Shown piece by piece: positions 28,103 through 37,550 of a DNA stretch of 64,000 bases (positions within the stretch are counted from its first letter, which is position 1; each line of letters starts with the position of its first letter). The notes under the pieces are model-generated. The model did no database searches. It had not been told where the DNA came from and saw only the letters and a program-made list of their open reading frames with translations. The DNA comes from Bacillota bacterium. GTDB taxonomy: Bacteria > Bacillota > Clostridia > Clostridiales > Clostridiaceae. The position numbers and the translations under genes were made by a program. Location: contig JAJXWH010000005.1 of NCBI GenBank assembly GCA_021781745.1, positions 1-64,000 of the forward strand, in the 5' to 3' direction.

Positions 28103-30136
28103 TTGAATATATATAGTAACATTTCGGAATTAAAGGGAGTAGGTCCGAAAGCTACAGAAAAATTAAATCGCTGTGGAATCTTTAATATATTAGATATTTT
28201 ACTATATTTTCCGAGAGACTACGAATTTGTAAATGGTAATGTAGAGTTTGAAAATATTACAGGTGAAGATAAGCAAATTTTAAAATGTCAGACGTTGAAG
28301 TTTAGAAGTGATGTTAAAACAAAAACAGGAAAATTATTAACGACTATCGATTTTGATTATAATGGACATAGAGTATCTGCTAAATGGTTTAATCAAAGGT
28401 ATATAAGAAACTCTTTTAAGATAGGTGAAATATATAATTTAATGGGTAAGTTTAAGCGAATTGGGAATACCTTAGAAGTAGTTAACCCTGTAATTACCTG
28501 TGAAGAAGCTCTTTCAAGTGAGATTATACCTAAATATCCTTTAAAAGCAGACATAAGTAATAAATTATTTGAAAAACTAATTAATGAAATTTTAGCTAAC
28601 ATGGAAGTTAAAGAAAATCTCCCTGAGAATATATTGGAAAAGTATTCTTTGATTTCTCTAAATGATGCCATAAGAAGTATACATTTTCCTGATAATAGAG
28701 AAATGTTGGGAAAGGCAATAGCAAGGCTGAAATTTCAAGAATTATTTACATATTCACTAAAGCTGCTGCTTCTAAAATATAAGCTTAAAAAAAATAAAAA
28801 CGGAATACTTTTTGAATGGGCAGATGAACTTAGTGCATTTAAAGAAAAATTGCCATTCCCCCTTACTAATGCTCAAACAAGGGTTGTACGAGAAATATTA
28901 AGAGATCAAAAGTCAAATTTTTCTATGAATAGATTAATACAAGGGGATGTTGGGAGTGGGAAAACCATAATTGCACTTATAGCTATTTTTAATGTAATTA
29001 AAAACGGTTATCAATGCGTGTTTATGGCTCCAACAGAAATTCTTGCAAGTCAACATTTTGAAGAAGCTAAAAAAGTTTATAAGGAATTTGATGTAGAAAT
29101 AGAACTTTTAACTGGTGCAACTTCTTCAAAAGAAAAACAAAGAATAAAGGAGAGAATAAAATCTCCAGAACCTATTTTGGTAATAGGAACTCATGCGCTA
29201 TTTCAAGATGATGTGGAATTTGCAAAGTTAGGCTTAATTGTGACTGATGAACAACATAGATTTGGTGTTGAGCAAAGAAGCAAGCTTATAAATAAAGGGA
29301 AACGAGCTGATTGTTTAGTCATGACAGCAACTCCAATTCCAAGAACATTAGCTTTATATCTTTATTCAGACTTAGATGTATCTATAATTGATGAACTGCC
29401 ACCAGGTAGAAAGAAGATAGATACAAGATTTTATACAGAAGAAAAAAGAGATATAGCATATGATCTTGTTTATGATGAAATTAAGAAAGGCAGACAAGTA
29501 TATATTGTGTGTCCGCTCATTGAGGAAGATGAAAAGGAAGAATTGAAGTCTGTAGAAACCTTATACAATAATCTTTCTAGTGGCATTTTTAAAGAGTTTA
29601 ATATTGAAATCCTTCATGGAAAAATGAAAGGAATAGAAAAAGATGATATAATAAAGAGGTTTAAAAATAATGAAGTTAATATTCTTGTTTCAACTACAGT
29701 AATTGAAGTAGGGGTAAATGTGCCTAATGCGTCTGTAATGATAATAGAAAATGCAGAAAGATTTGGTCTTTCTCAGCTTCATCAACTTAGAGGTAGAGTT
29801 GGCAGAGGTGAATATGCTTCTTATTGTATACTAATTGCTAAAGTAAAAAGCAATGTAACTAAAAAAAGAATGCAAATAATGACAGAATGCAGTGATGGGT
29901 TTTTAATATCAGAAAAAGATTTGGAACTTAGAGGTGCAGGTGAAATGTTTGGTAAAAAGCAAAGCGGTGATGAAGGATTTATACTTGCGGATCTTTATGA
30001 TGACATAAAAATCTTAAGATGTGCAAAACTAGAAGCAAATAATATTTTACAAAACGAATTTGACACAAACAGAGAAATAATTAACGAGTTAAGTAAAAGT
30101 TTAGAAAAAAGTAGTAAATATATTTGCTTTAATTAA
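28103..30136 (+). CDS. recG: ATP-dependent DNA helicase RecG
   Basis: 677 aa. Branch-migrating helicase that regresses stalled forks and processes recombination intermediates. N-terminal wedge/OB region (about 1-200), Walker A GDVGSGKT, the DEQH box (VTDEQHRFGVEQR), TATPIPRTLAL, and C-terminal motifs QLRGRVGRG and DLELRGAGEMFGKKQSG. Start is TTG at 28103, about 8 nt after AAGGAGG. Full length. Confidence 0.97.
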   Translation: MNIYSNISELKGVGPKATEKLNRCGIFNILDILLYFPRDYEFVNGNVEFENITGEDKQILKCQTLKFRSDVKTKTGKLLTTIDFDYNGHRVSAKWFNQRYIRNSFKIGEIYNLMGKFKRIGNTLEVVNPVITCEEALSSEIIPKYPLKADISNKLFEKLINEILANMEVKENLPENILEKYSLISLNDAIRSIHFPDNREMLGKAIARLKFQELFTYSLKLLLLKYKLKKNKNGILFEWADELSAFKEKLPFPLTNAQTRVVREILRDQKSNFSMNRLIQGDVGSGKTIIALIAIFNVIKNGYQCVFMAPTEILASQHFEEAKKVYKEFDVEIELLTGATSSKEKQRIKERIKSPEPILVIGTHALFQDDVEFAKLGLIVTDEQHRFGVEQRSKLINKGKRADCLVMTATPIPRTLALYLYSDLDVSIIDELPPGRKKIDTRFYTEEKRDIAYDLVYDEIKKGRQVYIVCPLIEEDEKEELKSVETLYNNLSSGIFKEFNIEILHGKMKGIEKDDIIKRFKNNEVNILVSTTVIEVGVNVPNASVMIIENAERFGLSQLHQLRGRVGRGEYASYCILIAKVKSNVTKKRMQIMTECSDGFLISEKDLELRGAGEMFGKKQSGDEGFILADLYDDIKILRCAKLEANNILQNEFDTNREIINELSKSLEKSSKYICFN

Positions 30137-30180
30137 TTTGAAATATTATGCATAGTTGTGTTAATATATTAAATATACAC

Positions 30181-30294
30181 CGATGAAAAGAGCACGAAGT
30201 GCAATTAGGATCATTTGCCGATGAAAAGAGCACGAAGTGCAATTAGGATCATTTGCCGATGAAAAGAGCACGAAGTGCAATTAAAATTATTTCA
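30181..30294 (+). repeat. 38-bp tandem repeat, three copies
   Basis: Units start at 30181, 30219 and 30257; the first two are identical, the third diverges in its last 10 bases. Each holds a GCACGAAGTGC hairpin (30192-30202, 30230-30240, 30268-30278). The array starts with CGATGAAA and ends at TTTCATCG, its complement. There are no spacers of unique sequence, so this is not CRISPR. Confidence 0.85.
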
Positions 30295-30341
30295 TCGATA
30301 AACAGGGTGTAGAATACATCAAAAACTTATAGAATTAAGGA

Positions 30342-30399
30342 ATTACGAAGTAATGTTACTCGTAATTTTCAGATATACAGTAAAAGTCTACGAGGTAGA
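30342..30399 (+). repeat. Two further GAA/GAG-loop mini-hairpins
   Basis: ATTACGAAGTAAT (30342-30354) and TCTACGAGGTAGA (30387-30399) keep the ACGARGT core of the tandem repeat but have different stems, so pairing is conserved while sequence is not. Confidence 0.6.
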
Positions 30400-30431
30400 T
30401 TTTCATATATGCCTGAAGGAGGAATAAAACT

Positions 30432-30989
30432 TTGAGGATTATAGCAGGAAAAGCAAGAGGACATAAATTAATACCTCCAGCTACAATGGAAACAAGACCT
30501 ACATTGGATAGAGTTAAGGAAGCTATGTTTAGTTCAATTCAACTTTATATACAGGAAGCAGTTGTTGTAGACGTTTTTGCAGGAACTGGGAGTTTAGGAT
30601 TAGAATCTGCAAGTAGGGGAGCGAGTGAGGTCTATTTATTTGACAAGAGTTCTGTAACATTCCCTTTACTAAAGCAAAATGTAGAAAATCTTAAATTTCA
30701 GGATTTCTGTTTTCCAATGAATATTGATGCTTATGAGGGTCTAAAAAAATTAGCAGATAAGGGGAAGAAATTTGACATAATATTCATTGATCCACCTTAT
30801 TGTAAAGAAATGATTCCAGAAGCTATGAAAATAGTAAGTGATAATGAAATGTTAAAAGAAGATGGAATAATAGTAACGAAAATAGATACTATTGAGGCGA
30901 TTTATGAAGGGTATAAAAATATTAAATTAACAAAGAGTAAGAAATATGGAAATACAACAGTGTGTTATTACAAGTATGAGGAGAAATAA
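30432..30989 (+). CDS. rsmD: 16S rRNA (guanine(966)-N(2))-methyltransferase
   Basis: 185 aa. Starts MRIIAGKARGHKL; VDVFAGTGSLGLESASRGA is the SAM-binding loop and DPPY (in IIFIDPPYC) the catalytic motif of N-methyltransferases. Start is TTG at 30432 after GAAGGAGG. coaD follows by 3 nt; rsmD-coaD is a widespread pair. Confidence 0.95.
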   Translation: MRIIAGKARGHKLIPPATMETRPTLDRVKEAMFSSIQLYIQEAVVVDVFAGTGSLGLESASRGASEVYLFDKSSVTFPLLKQNVENLKFQDFCFPMNIDAYEGLKKLADKGKKFDIIFIDPPYCKEMIPEAMKIVSDNEMLKEDGIIVTKIDTIEAIYEGYKNIKLTKSKKYGNTTVCYYKYEEK

Positions 30990-30992
30990 ATA

Positions 30993-31472
30993 ATGAGAAT
31001 TGCAGTATACCCTGGGAGTTTTGATCCTATAACTAATGGGCATCTTGATATAATACAAAGAGGCTCAAAGGTTTTTGATAAAGTTATAGTGGCAGTGCTA
31101 GTTAATGTTGATAAACAATATCTCTTTAGAAGTGATGAAAGAGTTGAATTAATAAAAAAGGTTACAAAAGATATAGAAAATGTTGAAGTTAGAAGCTTTA
31201 ATGGCCTTTTAGTAAATTTTCTAAAAGAATGTAATGCAAATGTAATTTTAAAAGGATTAAGAACTACACTTGATTTTGAATATGAAATGCAAATGGCTTT
31301 TATGAATAGCGAATTAGATTCGGATATTGAAACTGTATGTATGATGTCAGCGGCAAAAAATCTACATATTAGTTCTTCATGCGTTAAACAAGTAGCTAAA
31401 TTTAGTGGGAATATTGAAGGGCTTGTTCCAAATGAAATTGTCTCAGATATAATATCGAGAATAAATATCTAA
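30993..31472 (+). CDS. coaD: Phosphopantetheine adenylyltransferase
   Basis: 159 aa. Adenylates 4'-phosphopantetheine to dephospho-CoA. The nucleotidyltransferase motif [10 protein letters not shown] is at 8-17, with the second motif [10 protein letters not shown] near the C-terminus and [12 protein letters not shown] between. Acts after coaBC (12278) in CoA synthesis. Confidence 0.97.
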   Translation: MRIAVYPGSFDPITNGHLDIIQRGSKVFDKVIVAVLVNVDKQYLFRSDERVELIKKVTKDIENVEVRSFNGLLVNFLKECNANVILKGLRTTLDFEYEMQMAFMNSELDSDIETVCMMSAAKNLHISSSCVKQVAKFSGNIEGLVPNEIVSDIISRINI

Positions 31473-31483
31473 GGAGTGTTATT

Positions 31484-32026
31484 ATGGAAAAAATGGATGT
31501 AAATATTATAGAATTGTTAGAGTATTTACAAGACTTGGTTGAAAATTCACCTAAAGTACCCATGAGCGGTAAAGTTATGATCGATAAAAAAGAACTTATT
31601 GAAGTAATTGATCAAATAATAAATTATATGCCAGATCAATTTAAAAAAGCAGAATGGGTTATGAATGAAAGGGAACGAATTTTAAACGAAGCAAAAAAAG
31701 AATATGATTCTGTTAGAAAAGAAACCATGAATATGATGAGACAAAATATTGAAAATCATGATCTTGTGAAGGAAGCAAAGGTGAGAGCTCAAGAAATAAT
31801 AGCCACAGCACAACGAGATGCTAAGGCTATAAGACTAGGTTCTAGAGATTATTCTGATGAAATATTAACAGAGTTAGATAAAGAATTAGAGGCACAAAAA
31901 ATAAAGTTGATAAAAAGTCTTCAAGAAAGTTTTGAGTCAGTTGCAAAGGAAATAGATGCAAATCTAACAAGTACTGGTGATGTAATAAAAGATAACATCA
32001 AAGAATTACGTAGTATGAAAAAGTAA
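31484..32026 (+). CDS. Coiled-coil protein, ATPase subunit H/B-like
   Basis: 180 aa, highly charged and predicted mainly helical (about 55-175 coiled coil, with ALKEAK-like heptads such as VKEAKVRAQEIIATAQRDAK). Resembles proteins annotated as V-type ATPase subunit H or F0 B-like stalks, and DivIVA-like coiled coils, but has no membrane anchor and no ATP synthase genes nearby. The place after coaD is common in Clostridium. Its 3' end overlaps the convergent ylbJ by 21 nt. Function unknown. Confidence 0.6.
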   Translation: MEKMDVNIIELLEYLQDLVENSPKVPMSGKVMIDKKELIEVIDQIINYMPDQFKKAEWVMNERERILNEAKKEYDSVRKETMNMMRQNIENHDLVKEAKVRAQEIIATAQRDAKAIRLGSRDYSDEILTELDKELEAQKIKLIKSLQESFESVAKEIDANLTSTGDVIKDNIKELRSMKK

Positions 32027-33187
32027 TTTTAAAGATTTATTAATTACAAATAGCAAAACTGTTAATAAAATCAATATTGATATTGGATATAAATACGTAT
32101 TAGTATCTTGAGAATAATTAATGCCAAGATTAGATGTATATATACTTGCAGGTAATACTCTTAATAATATATAAGTTACGATAAAACTAAAAATACCCTG
32201 AATTATTTTTAGTTTTATATACTTGCTATAAGAAATTTTAGTAACACTTACAAAAGAACTAACTTGTGCAATTATAGCTAATCCAGAAAATGAGCATAAG
32301 AAGCTAATTATGCTTAATTTTAACGGAATAGAGAGTGAAAGTGTTGAAATGATACTGCATCCATTTGTTATTTCAATACTTCCCAAAAATAATGAGTATA
32401 AGGTTTTGGGAGTAAGTCTTAGTGTATTTTCTAATTGCTGAAAAATAATATTTATATAAACGTTATTTTTAATAAGTGAAATTACCACAGAAAAAATTAT
32501 TATAAAACCACCAATGGATAAGGTAGTATTTATTCCATTTTGAACTGCATCCTTTATTGCAGAACCAAAATTAATAACTTTAGATTTAGGACAAGGTTGA
32601 GAACTTACTTTTTGTGAAGTTCTCTTTTTTTTAGTCAATAGACCTATAAATATAATTGATGAGTAACTTCCAATAAGTAGAATATACCCTAGGTAAATGT
32701 TACCTAGTAAAGTTCCGGCAACAGAACCGATCAAAAACAATGGACCAACATTTGAAGCGATGTTTAAAAGTCTTTCGTATTCATCTCTATCCACATACCC
32801 TGAGGTATACAAATCAACGCTATATTTAGCTCCCAATGGATAACCGCATAAAATGCTGGCAACGATGGGAAATGAACAATTCTTTGAAAGTCCTAATGGT
32901 TTGCAGATTAATGGCCCTAGAAATTTTGAATAAAGTGCTATCCCATCATAATAAATTAGTAAATTGCAAATTACTATAAAAGGAAAGGTTGTTGGTAATA
33001 TGGATTTATACCATAGTCTGCATCCATCGATTGTTGCTATAATACATTGATTTATATTAGCTACAAAGATAACAATAAATATAGAAATAAATATGCAAAT
33101 AATAATATTTTTTTTAATGTTAAGTTGTTTTATTAGTGCAAAAGTTAAACTAATTATTAAAAACCACAAGACAATAATATATATCAT
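32006..33187 (-). CDS. ylbJ: Sporulation integral membrane protein YlbJ
   Basis: 393 aa, about ten hydrophobic helices. It carries the nucleoside-recognition (Gate) domain signature, with the YlbJ-typical stretch PFPIVASILCGYPLGAKYSV-like around residues 100-125 and SILCGYPLGAKY visible. In B. subtilis ylbJ is sigma-E dependent and needed for heat-resistant spores. ATG with GGAGTG upstream. It is probably co-transcribed with tmcAL, since the 52-nt gap holds no terminator. No terminator is visible at its 3' end, where it runs into the convergent gene. Confidence 0.88.
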   Translation of the reverse strand: MIYIIVLWFLIISLTFALIKQLNIKKNIIICIFISIFIVIFVANINQCIIATIDGCRLWYKSILPTTFPFIVICNLLIYYDGIALYSKFLGPLICKPLGLSKNCSFPIVASILCGYPLGAKYSVDLYTSGYVDRDEYERLLNIASNVGPLFLIGSVAGTLLGNIYLGYILLIGSYSSIIFIGLLTKKKRTSQKVSSQPCPKSKVINFGSAIKDAVQNGINTTLSIGGFIIIFSVVISLIKNNVYINIIFQQLENTLRLTPKTLYSLFLGSIEITNGCSIISTLSLSIPLKLSIISFLCSFSGLAIIAQVSSFVSVTKISYSKYIKLKIIQGIFSFIVTYILLRVLPASIYTSNLGINYSQDTNTYLYPISILILLTVLLFVINKSLKLLFHTT

Positions 33188-33239
33188 GAAATCACTCCAA
33201 TCAATAATATTTATATTCTCGTGGTTATGTAAAATATTA

Positions 33240-34445
33240 CTATATTATAAAAGGCCTTTTTAAATAATCAGACATTGGATTTACCTTAGAATTTAAAATA
33301 GAGTATGCTTTCGTTCCTAAAACATCAATCTTTATATGATCGCATAAATTATTTTTTTGGACTTTTGTTATTATTTGAGTATTGTTTTTCTTTTTTATAT
33401 CCTTCAGAATATTACGGCCTATGGAATTAAAAGCAAGTACCCTTGCATAAGGCGCGGGAGTTTTGCATAAAGCCAATAAATCAAAGTTTTCTAGGTTTAA
33501 AAAGCTTTGCAATAATACTCTGCTAATTCTAGTATAAGTATATCTTTTACTTTTAGATCTTAAAATCAAATCGTCCAGGGATGTCGCGGCATATATTTCT
33601 TTTAATATTCGATTATCTAAACCTTCTGAAATATCAGGTAAATTTAAAAGTGAATTTTCATTTGTTAATAATTTATACTTAAGGTATTTAAATATATCTT
33701 CCTCGAAGATAAATGGATAGTTGGATTCTGATAAATTACGTAAAATATCATAACTGGCATTAGGAAGTGCATTAACTAGCTCACTTAATGAATTTTTCTT
33801 TAAGCATGCTCTAATGGAGGTTGCTGAAGAAAAAGAAGAGTTTAAATCAATATCGTTGTATGATGAACCTTCTCGCTTCAAAGTTTTGGGAATTATTGAA
33901 CTATTAAGTTTTAATAATGCTTTTATGTATTCAATGCCCAAGATATTATTAGAATTAGATAACACCTCTAATACTTGATCAGAACTTAAGTAATCACTAA
34001 GCGCTTTTGCTCGGCTTAAATGAAATGGTAATCCTAAATTTAAATTATCTTTTAAAAGAGTTTTATACTTCAAAGGTTCTAAAACTAAAGTTTTTGCTAT
34101 GTCTATTAGAATATCTATATTTCCTTCTTCGCTCCCAAAATATAAATAATCCACGATACCTAATGAATTTAGAAGAGATACGCTTCCAAAAGCAAAATGC
34201 TCAGCTGAAGATATGGAGTAAACTAGAGGTAATTCTAGAACTAGATCAACACCGTTTTTAACTGCCATTTCAGCTCGTTGCCATTTATCAATAATAGCAG
34301 GAATTCCTCGCTGCATAAAATTACCACTCATGACACAAACTATACCATCAGCATTCGTATCGGATTTTGCTTTTTTTAAATGATATTCGTGTCCTTTGTG
34401 AAATGGATTATATTCTGTAATTATTCCTGTAATTATTTTAATCAA
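33240..34445 (-). CDS. tmcAL: tRNA(Met) cytidine acetate ligase
   Basis: About 401 aa. TmcAL (YlbM) activates acetate with ATP to make N4-acetylcytidine at the wobble position of elongator tRNA(Met). The nucleotidyltransferase core shows GIITEYNPFHKGHEYHL (HXGH) and SGNFMQRGIPAIIDKW. The open frame extends to a TTG at 34502, but a TATAAT box (minus strand, 34492-34497) lies inside that extension, so the TTG at 34445, giving an IKIITGIITEYN start as in homologues, is preferred. The ribosome binding site is weak. Confidence 0.85.
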   Translation of the reverse strand: MIKIITGIITEYNPFHKGHEYHLKKAKSDTNADGIVCVMSGNFMQRGIPAIIDKWQRAEMAVKNGVDLVLELPLVYSISSAEHFAFGSVSLLNSLGIVDYLYFGSEEGNIDILIDIAKTLVLEPLKYKTLLKDNLNLGLPFHLSRAKALSDYLSSDQVLEVLSNSNNILGIEYIKALLKLNSSIIPKTLKREGSSYNDIDLNSSFSSATSIRACLKKNSLSELVNALPNASYDILRNLSESNYPFIFEEDIFKYLKYKLLTNENSLLNLPDISEGLDNRILKEIYAATSLDDLILRSKSKRYTYTRISRVLLQSFLNLENFDLLALCKTPAPYARVLAFNSIGRNILKDIKKKNNTQIITKVQKNNLCDHIKIDVLGTKAYSILNSKVNPMSDYLKRPFII

Positions 34446-34629
34446 CTCTTTTCTACTTAGAATTAAATTATAAGTGTGAATATAATTTTGAATTATATCC
34501 AAATACGTAAATATTTATAACAAATATATTGTTAGTATATCATAATATGAAATTGGATAATATTAATTGTTGAGGATAGAATATGCAATAGCATTTGCGG
34601 ATTCATGGTATTAAGATAATGTGAGAATT

Positions 34630-34650
34630 ATTGTTAAAAAATATACTTTT
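34630..34650 (+). repeat. 21-bp direct repeat, copy 1
   Basis: ATTGTTAAAAAATATACTTT followed by T; an identical copy lies 276 bp downstream, upstream of pta. Confidence 0.75.
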
Positions 34651-34905
34651 GTGATTTTTCAAGAGTAGAGAAGAGTTTTATGAATAATCGGAAAATTTGA
34701 AAAAGATTAGTTTCTACTTTAAATATCATCAAGCATATAAAAACAAAGGTATTATGATAAAAATAAACTATTAATATGTATTTTTATTAATTTAGTTCCT
34801 AAAATGTGGTATAGTTTATTATAATTTTTGATATATAATTTATTGAAATGAAAACATTTAATAGTATTTTATAAAGAAGTAAAAAGTAATTTTAAAGAAA
34901 ATTAA

Positions 34906-34926
34906 ATTGTTAAAAAATATACTTTT
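34906..34926 (+). repeat. 21-bp direct repeat, copy 2
   Basis: Identical to 34630-34650; it overlaps the -35 part of the pta promoter candidate. Confidence 0.75.
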
Positions 34927-34936
34927 ACTATATAGG
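34907..34936 (+). promoter_or_regulatory. Candidate promoter of pta-ackA
   Basis: TTGTTA (34907-34912), 18-bp spacer, TATAGG (34931-34936). Only moderately close to consensus. Confidence 0.4.
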
Positions 34937-35079
34937 TATTATGCAATAATATTGTCAGACAATTTAGATTATTTCAAATCTAAAGACTTCTATTTTATAG
35001 CGAATTTCTGTTGAAAAATGCATTAATAAAGGAGTATTATTAGTATTAGAGATAGGATATAGAGAGGAGATAATTTGAT

Positions 35080-36081
35080 ATGGACCTTATGAAAAAAATA
35101 TGGAATGCAGCACAAGCGAACAAAAAGAAAATTGTTCTGCCAGAAGGAAATGAAGAACGTAATATAGTAGCTGCAGAAAAAATTAATAAATTAGGATTGG
35201 CTTATCCAATTTTGATAGGTAACAAAGATGAAATATATAATAAGGCAAAGGAACTAGATGTAAATTTGTCTGGAATTCAAATAATAGATCCAGATGAATC
35301 AGAGAATTTAGATAAGTACATTGCAGCTTTTTATGAATTAAGAAAGACAAAAGGCGTAACAATGGAAAAGGCAGATAAAATAGTTAGAGATCCTCTATAT
35401 TTTGGTACGATGATGGTTAAATTAGATGATGCTGATGGAATGGTGTCAGGGGCTGTTCATACTACTGGAGATTTACTAAGACCAGGATTACAAATAATAA
35501 AGACAGCACCAGGGGTATCTGTCGTTTCGAGCTTTTTCATAATGCAAGTTCCAGGATCGACTTATGGAGAAGAAGGGACTCTTATATTCTCAGATTGCGC
35601 AGTTAATCCAAATCCTAATGAAGATCAATTAGCAGCAATTGCAATAGCAACAGCGGAAACAGCTAAAAGATTATGCAATATGGATCCAAAAGTAGCTATG
35701 TTATCATTTTCTACGATGGGAAGTGCTGATAACGAATTAGTTGACAAGGTAAGAAATGCAACACAAAAAGCACAAGAAATGAGACCGGATTTAGATATAG
35801 ATGGTGAGCTTCAATTAGATGCTGCTATAGTAAAAAAAGTAGCTGATCAAAAAGCACCGGGAAGTAAGGTTGCAGGAAAGGCTAATGTTTTAATATTCCC
35901 AGATTTACAAGCTGGAAATATAGGTTATAAATTAGTTCAAAGATTTGCTAATGCAGAAGCTATTGGTCCTATTTGTCAAGGTTTTGCAAAACCAATTAAT
36001 GACTTATCAAGAGGATGTAGTTCAGACGATATCGTAAATGTTGTTGCACTTACAGCTGTTCAAGCTCAAACAAATAAGTAA
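35080..36081 (+). CDS. pta: Phosphate acetyltransferase
   Basis: 333 aa, the short single-domain Pta. Converts acetyl-CoA and phosphate to acetyl phosphate. Family motifs: KKIVLPEGNEERN at the N-terminus, DGMVSGAVHTTGDLLRPGLQ, FSDCAVNPNP and KVAGKANVLIFPDLQAGNIG. AGAGAGGAGA precedes the ATG. ackA follows after 94 nt, the classical acetate-kinase branch that yields ATP in fermentation. Confidence 0.97.
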   Translation: MDLMKKIWNAAQANKKKIVLPEGNEERNIVAAEKINKLGLAYPILIGNKDEIYNKAKELDVNLSGIQIIDPDESENLDKYIAAFYELRKTKGVTMEKADKIVRDPLYFGTMMVKLDDADGMVSGAVHTTGDLLRPGLQIIKTAPGVSVVSSFFIMQVPGSTYGEEGTLIFSDCAVNPNPNEDQLAAIAIATAETAKRLCNMDPKVAMLSFSTMGSADNELVDKVRNATQKAQEMRPDLDIDGELQLDAAIVKKVADQKAPGSKVAGKANVLIFPDLQAGNIGYKLVQRFANAEAIGPICQGFAKPINDLSRGCSSDDIVNVVALTAVQAQTNK

Positions 36082-36175
36082 TTTAAAAGGTATATAGGGT
36101 GACTTATATTAATAATTATTATATTAGTTAAATTTAAAGCACAAAATATTAGAATATAAAAAAGGAGAGAAAATT

Positions 36176-37372
36176 ATGAAAGTATTAGTTATAAACTGCG
36201 GTAGTTCCTCGTTAAAGTATCAACTTATTGACATGACTAATGAAGAAGCTTTAGCGCAAGGTCTTGTTGAAAGAATTGGAATTAGTGGTTCAATATTAAC
36301 TCAAAAAGTTGAAGGAAAAGATAAATATGTGGTTGAAACACCACTTAAAGATCATCAAGATGCAATTGAACTTGTATTAAAAAGTTTAGTCGATGAAAAT
36401 TATGGTGTTATAAAATCAATGGATGAAATATCTGCTGTTGGACATAGGGTTGTTCATGGTGGAGAAAAGTATGCTACTTCAGTAGTAATTGATGATGAAG
36501 TAATAAAGAATCTTGATGAATTCACAAAATTAGCCCCACTTCATAACCCACCAAATATAATTGGAATAAATGCGTGTAAAGCTCTTATGCCAAAAACTCC
36601 AATGGTAGCTGTATTTGATACTGCATTCCATCAAACTATGCCAGAAAAAGCATTTATGTATCCACTTCCATATGAATTCTATAAAGAAGATCATATTAGA
36701 AGATATGGCTTCCACGGAACATCTCACAAATATGTTGCTGGTGAAATTGCAAAATGGATGAATAAAGATGTAAGCGAAGTAAAGACTATTACTTGCCACA
36801 TAGGTAATGGAGTAAGTGTTACAGCAGTTGATGGTGGAAAATCTGTAGACACTACAATGGGGTTCACTCCACTTGATGGTATCATAATGGGATCAAGATC
36901 TGGAAGTATAGATCCTGCAATAGTAACTTATTTAGTTAAGGAAAAAAGATATTCTATAGATGAAGTGAATGATATATTAAATAAGAAATCAGGAGTTTTA
37001 GGGGTATCAGGAGTAGGGACAGACTTTAGAGATATTAGAAGTGCTGTAGGAAATGGTGATTCTAGAGCATTACTTGCTATGGATATATTTGGATATCAAA
37101 TTAAAAAGCAAATAGGTGCTTATGCAGCTGTAATGGGTGGAGTAGATGCAATAGTATTTACTGCTGGAATCGGAGAGCATGCTCCAGAAATAAGATCAAG
37201 AGCTTTAACCAATATGGAATTCTTGGGAATTGAAATAGATTTACAAAAGAACGAAAGCCACGATATTGGAGATGGTATGGAAATTTCTAAAGAAACTTCA
37301 AAAGTTAAAGTTGTTGTAATACCTACAAATGAAGAGCTTATGATTGCTAAGGAAACTTTAGCATTAATTTAA
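36176..37372 (+). CDS. ackA: Acetate kinase
   Basis: 398 aa. Transfers phosphate from acetyl phosphate to ADP. Motifs: [14 protein letters not shown] at the N-terminus, [50 protein letters not shown] and [10 protein letters not shown]. Full length; AAAGGAGAG before the ATG. Ends before the terminator at 37426-37466. Confidence 0.98.
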   Translation: MKVLVINCGSSSLKYQLIDMTNEEALAQGLVERIGISGSILTQKVEGKDKYVVETPLKDHQDAIELVLKSLVDENYGVIKSMDEISAVGHRVVHGGEKYATSVVIDDEVIKNLDEFTKLAPLHNPPNIIGINACKALMPKTPMVAVFDTAFHQTMPEKAFMYPLPYEFYKEDHIRRYGFHGTSHKYVAGEIAKWMNKDVSEVKTITCHIGNGVSVTAVDGGKSVDTTMGFTPLDGIIMGSRSGSIDPAIVTYLVKEKRYSIDEVNDILNKKSGVLGVSGVGTDFRDIRSAVGNGDSRALLAMDIFGYQIKKQIGAYAAVMGGVDAIVFTAGIGEHAPEIRSRALTNMEFLGIEIDLQKNESHDIGDGMEISKETSKVKVVVIPTNEELMIAKETLALI

Positions 37373-37425
37373 TTGAATAGAAGATTGTAAAATAATATAG
37401 TAATATATTTTGCATTATTCCTATA

Positions 37426-37470
37426 TAAAGTATGTTTGTTCGATTTTTTAGAATAAACATACTTTATTAA
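37426..37470 (+). terminator. Terminator of pta-ackA
   Basis: TAAAGTATGTTT (37426-37437) pairs perfectly with AAACATACTTTA (37455-37466), 17-nt loop; only a short T-rich tail. Confidence 0.75.
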
Positions 37471-37497
37471 TATAAATCAAAATATGAATTCTATAAT

Positions 37498-37526
37498 TTG
37501 ACTTATTATATGAATATACGTATATG
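37498..37526 (+). promoter_or_regulatory. Promoter leading into the large palindrome
   Basis: TTGACT (37498-37503), 17-bp spacer, TATATG (37521-37526). Transcription would start near 37533, about 25 nt before the palindrome's main stem. Confidence 0.5.
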
Positions 37527-37550
37527 TTTACTAAATCTCTATGAGGATAT

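Larger units (their letters stand above)
30137..30431. other. Repeat-filled spacer between recG and rsmD
   Basis: Holds a 38-bp tandem triplet (30181-30294) and two more hairpins of the same kind. No ORF. The rsmD ribosome binding site AAGGAGG is at its end. Confidence 0.6.
34503..35079. other. Long AT-rich spacer upstream of pta
   Basis: No ORF of note. It holds two copies of a 21-bp repeat (34630-34650, 34906-34926), a candidate promoter (34907-34936) and a TTTAGATT/AATCTAAA hairpin (34963-34984) that would lie in the pta leader. Confidence 0.5.

Noticed and set aside
30181-30294. CRISPR array
   Set aside because: The 38-bp units are directly adjacent with no unique spacers, only three units exist, and there are no cas genes.
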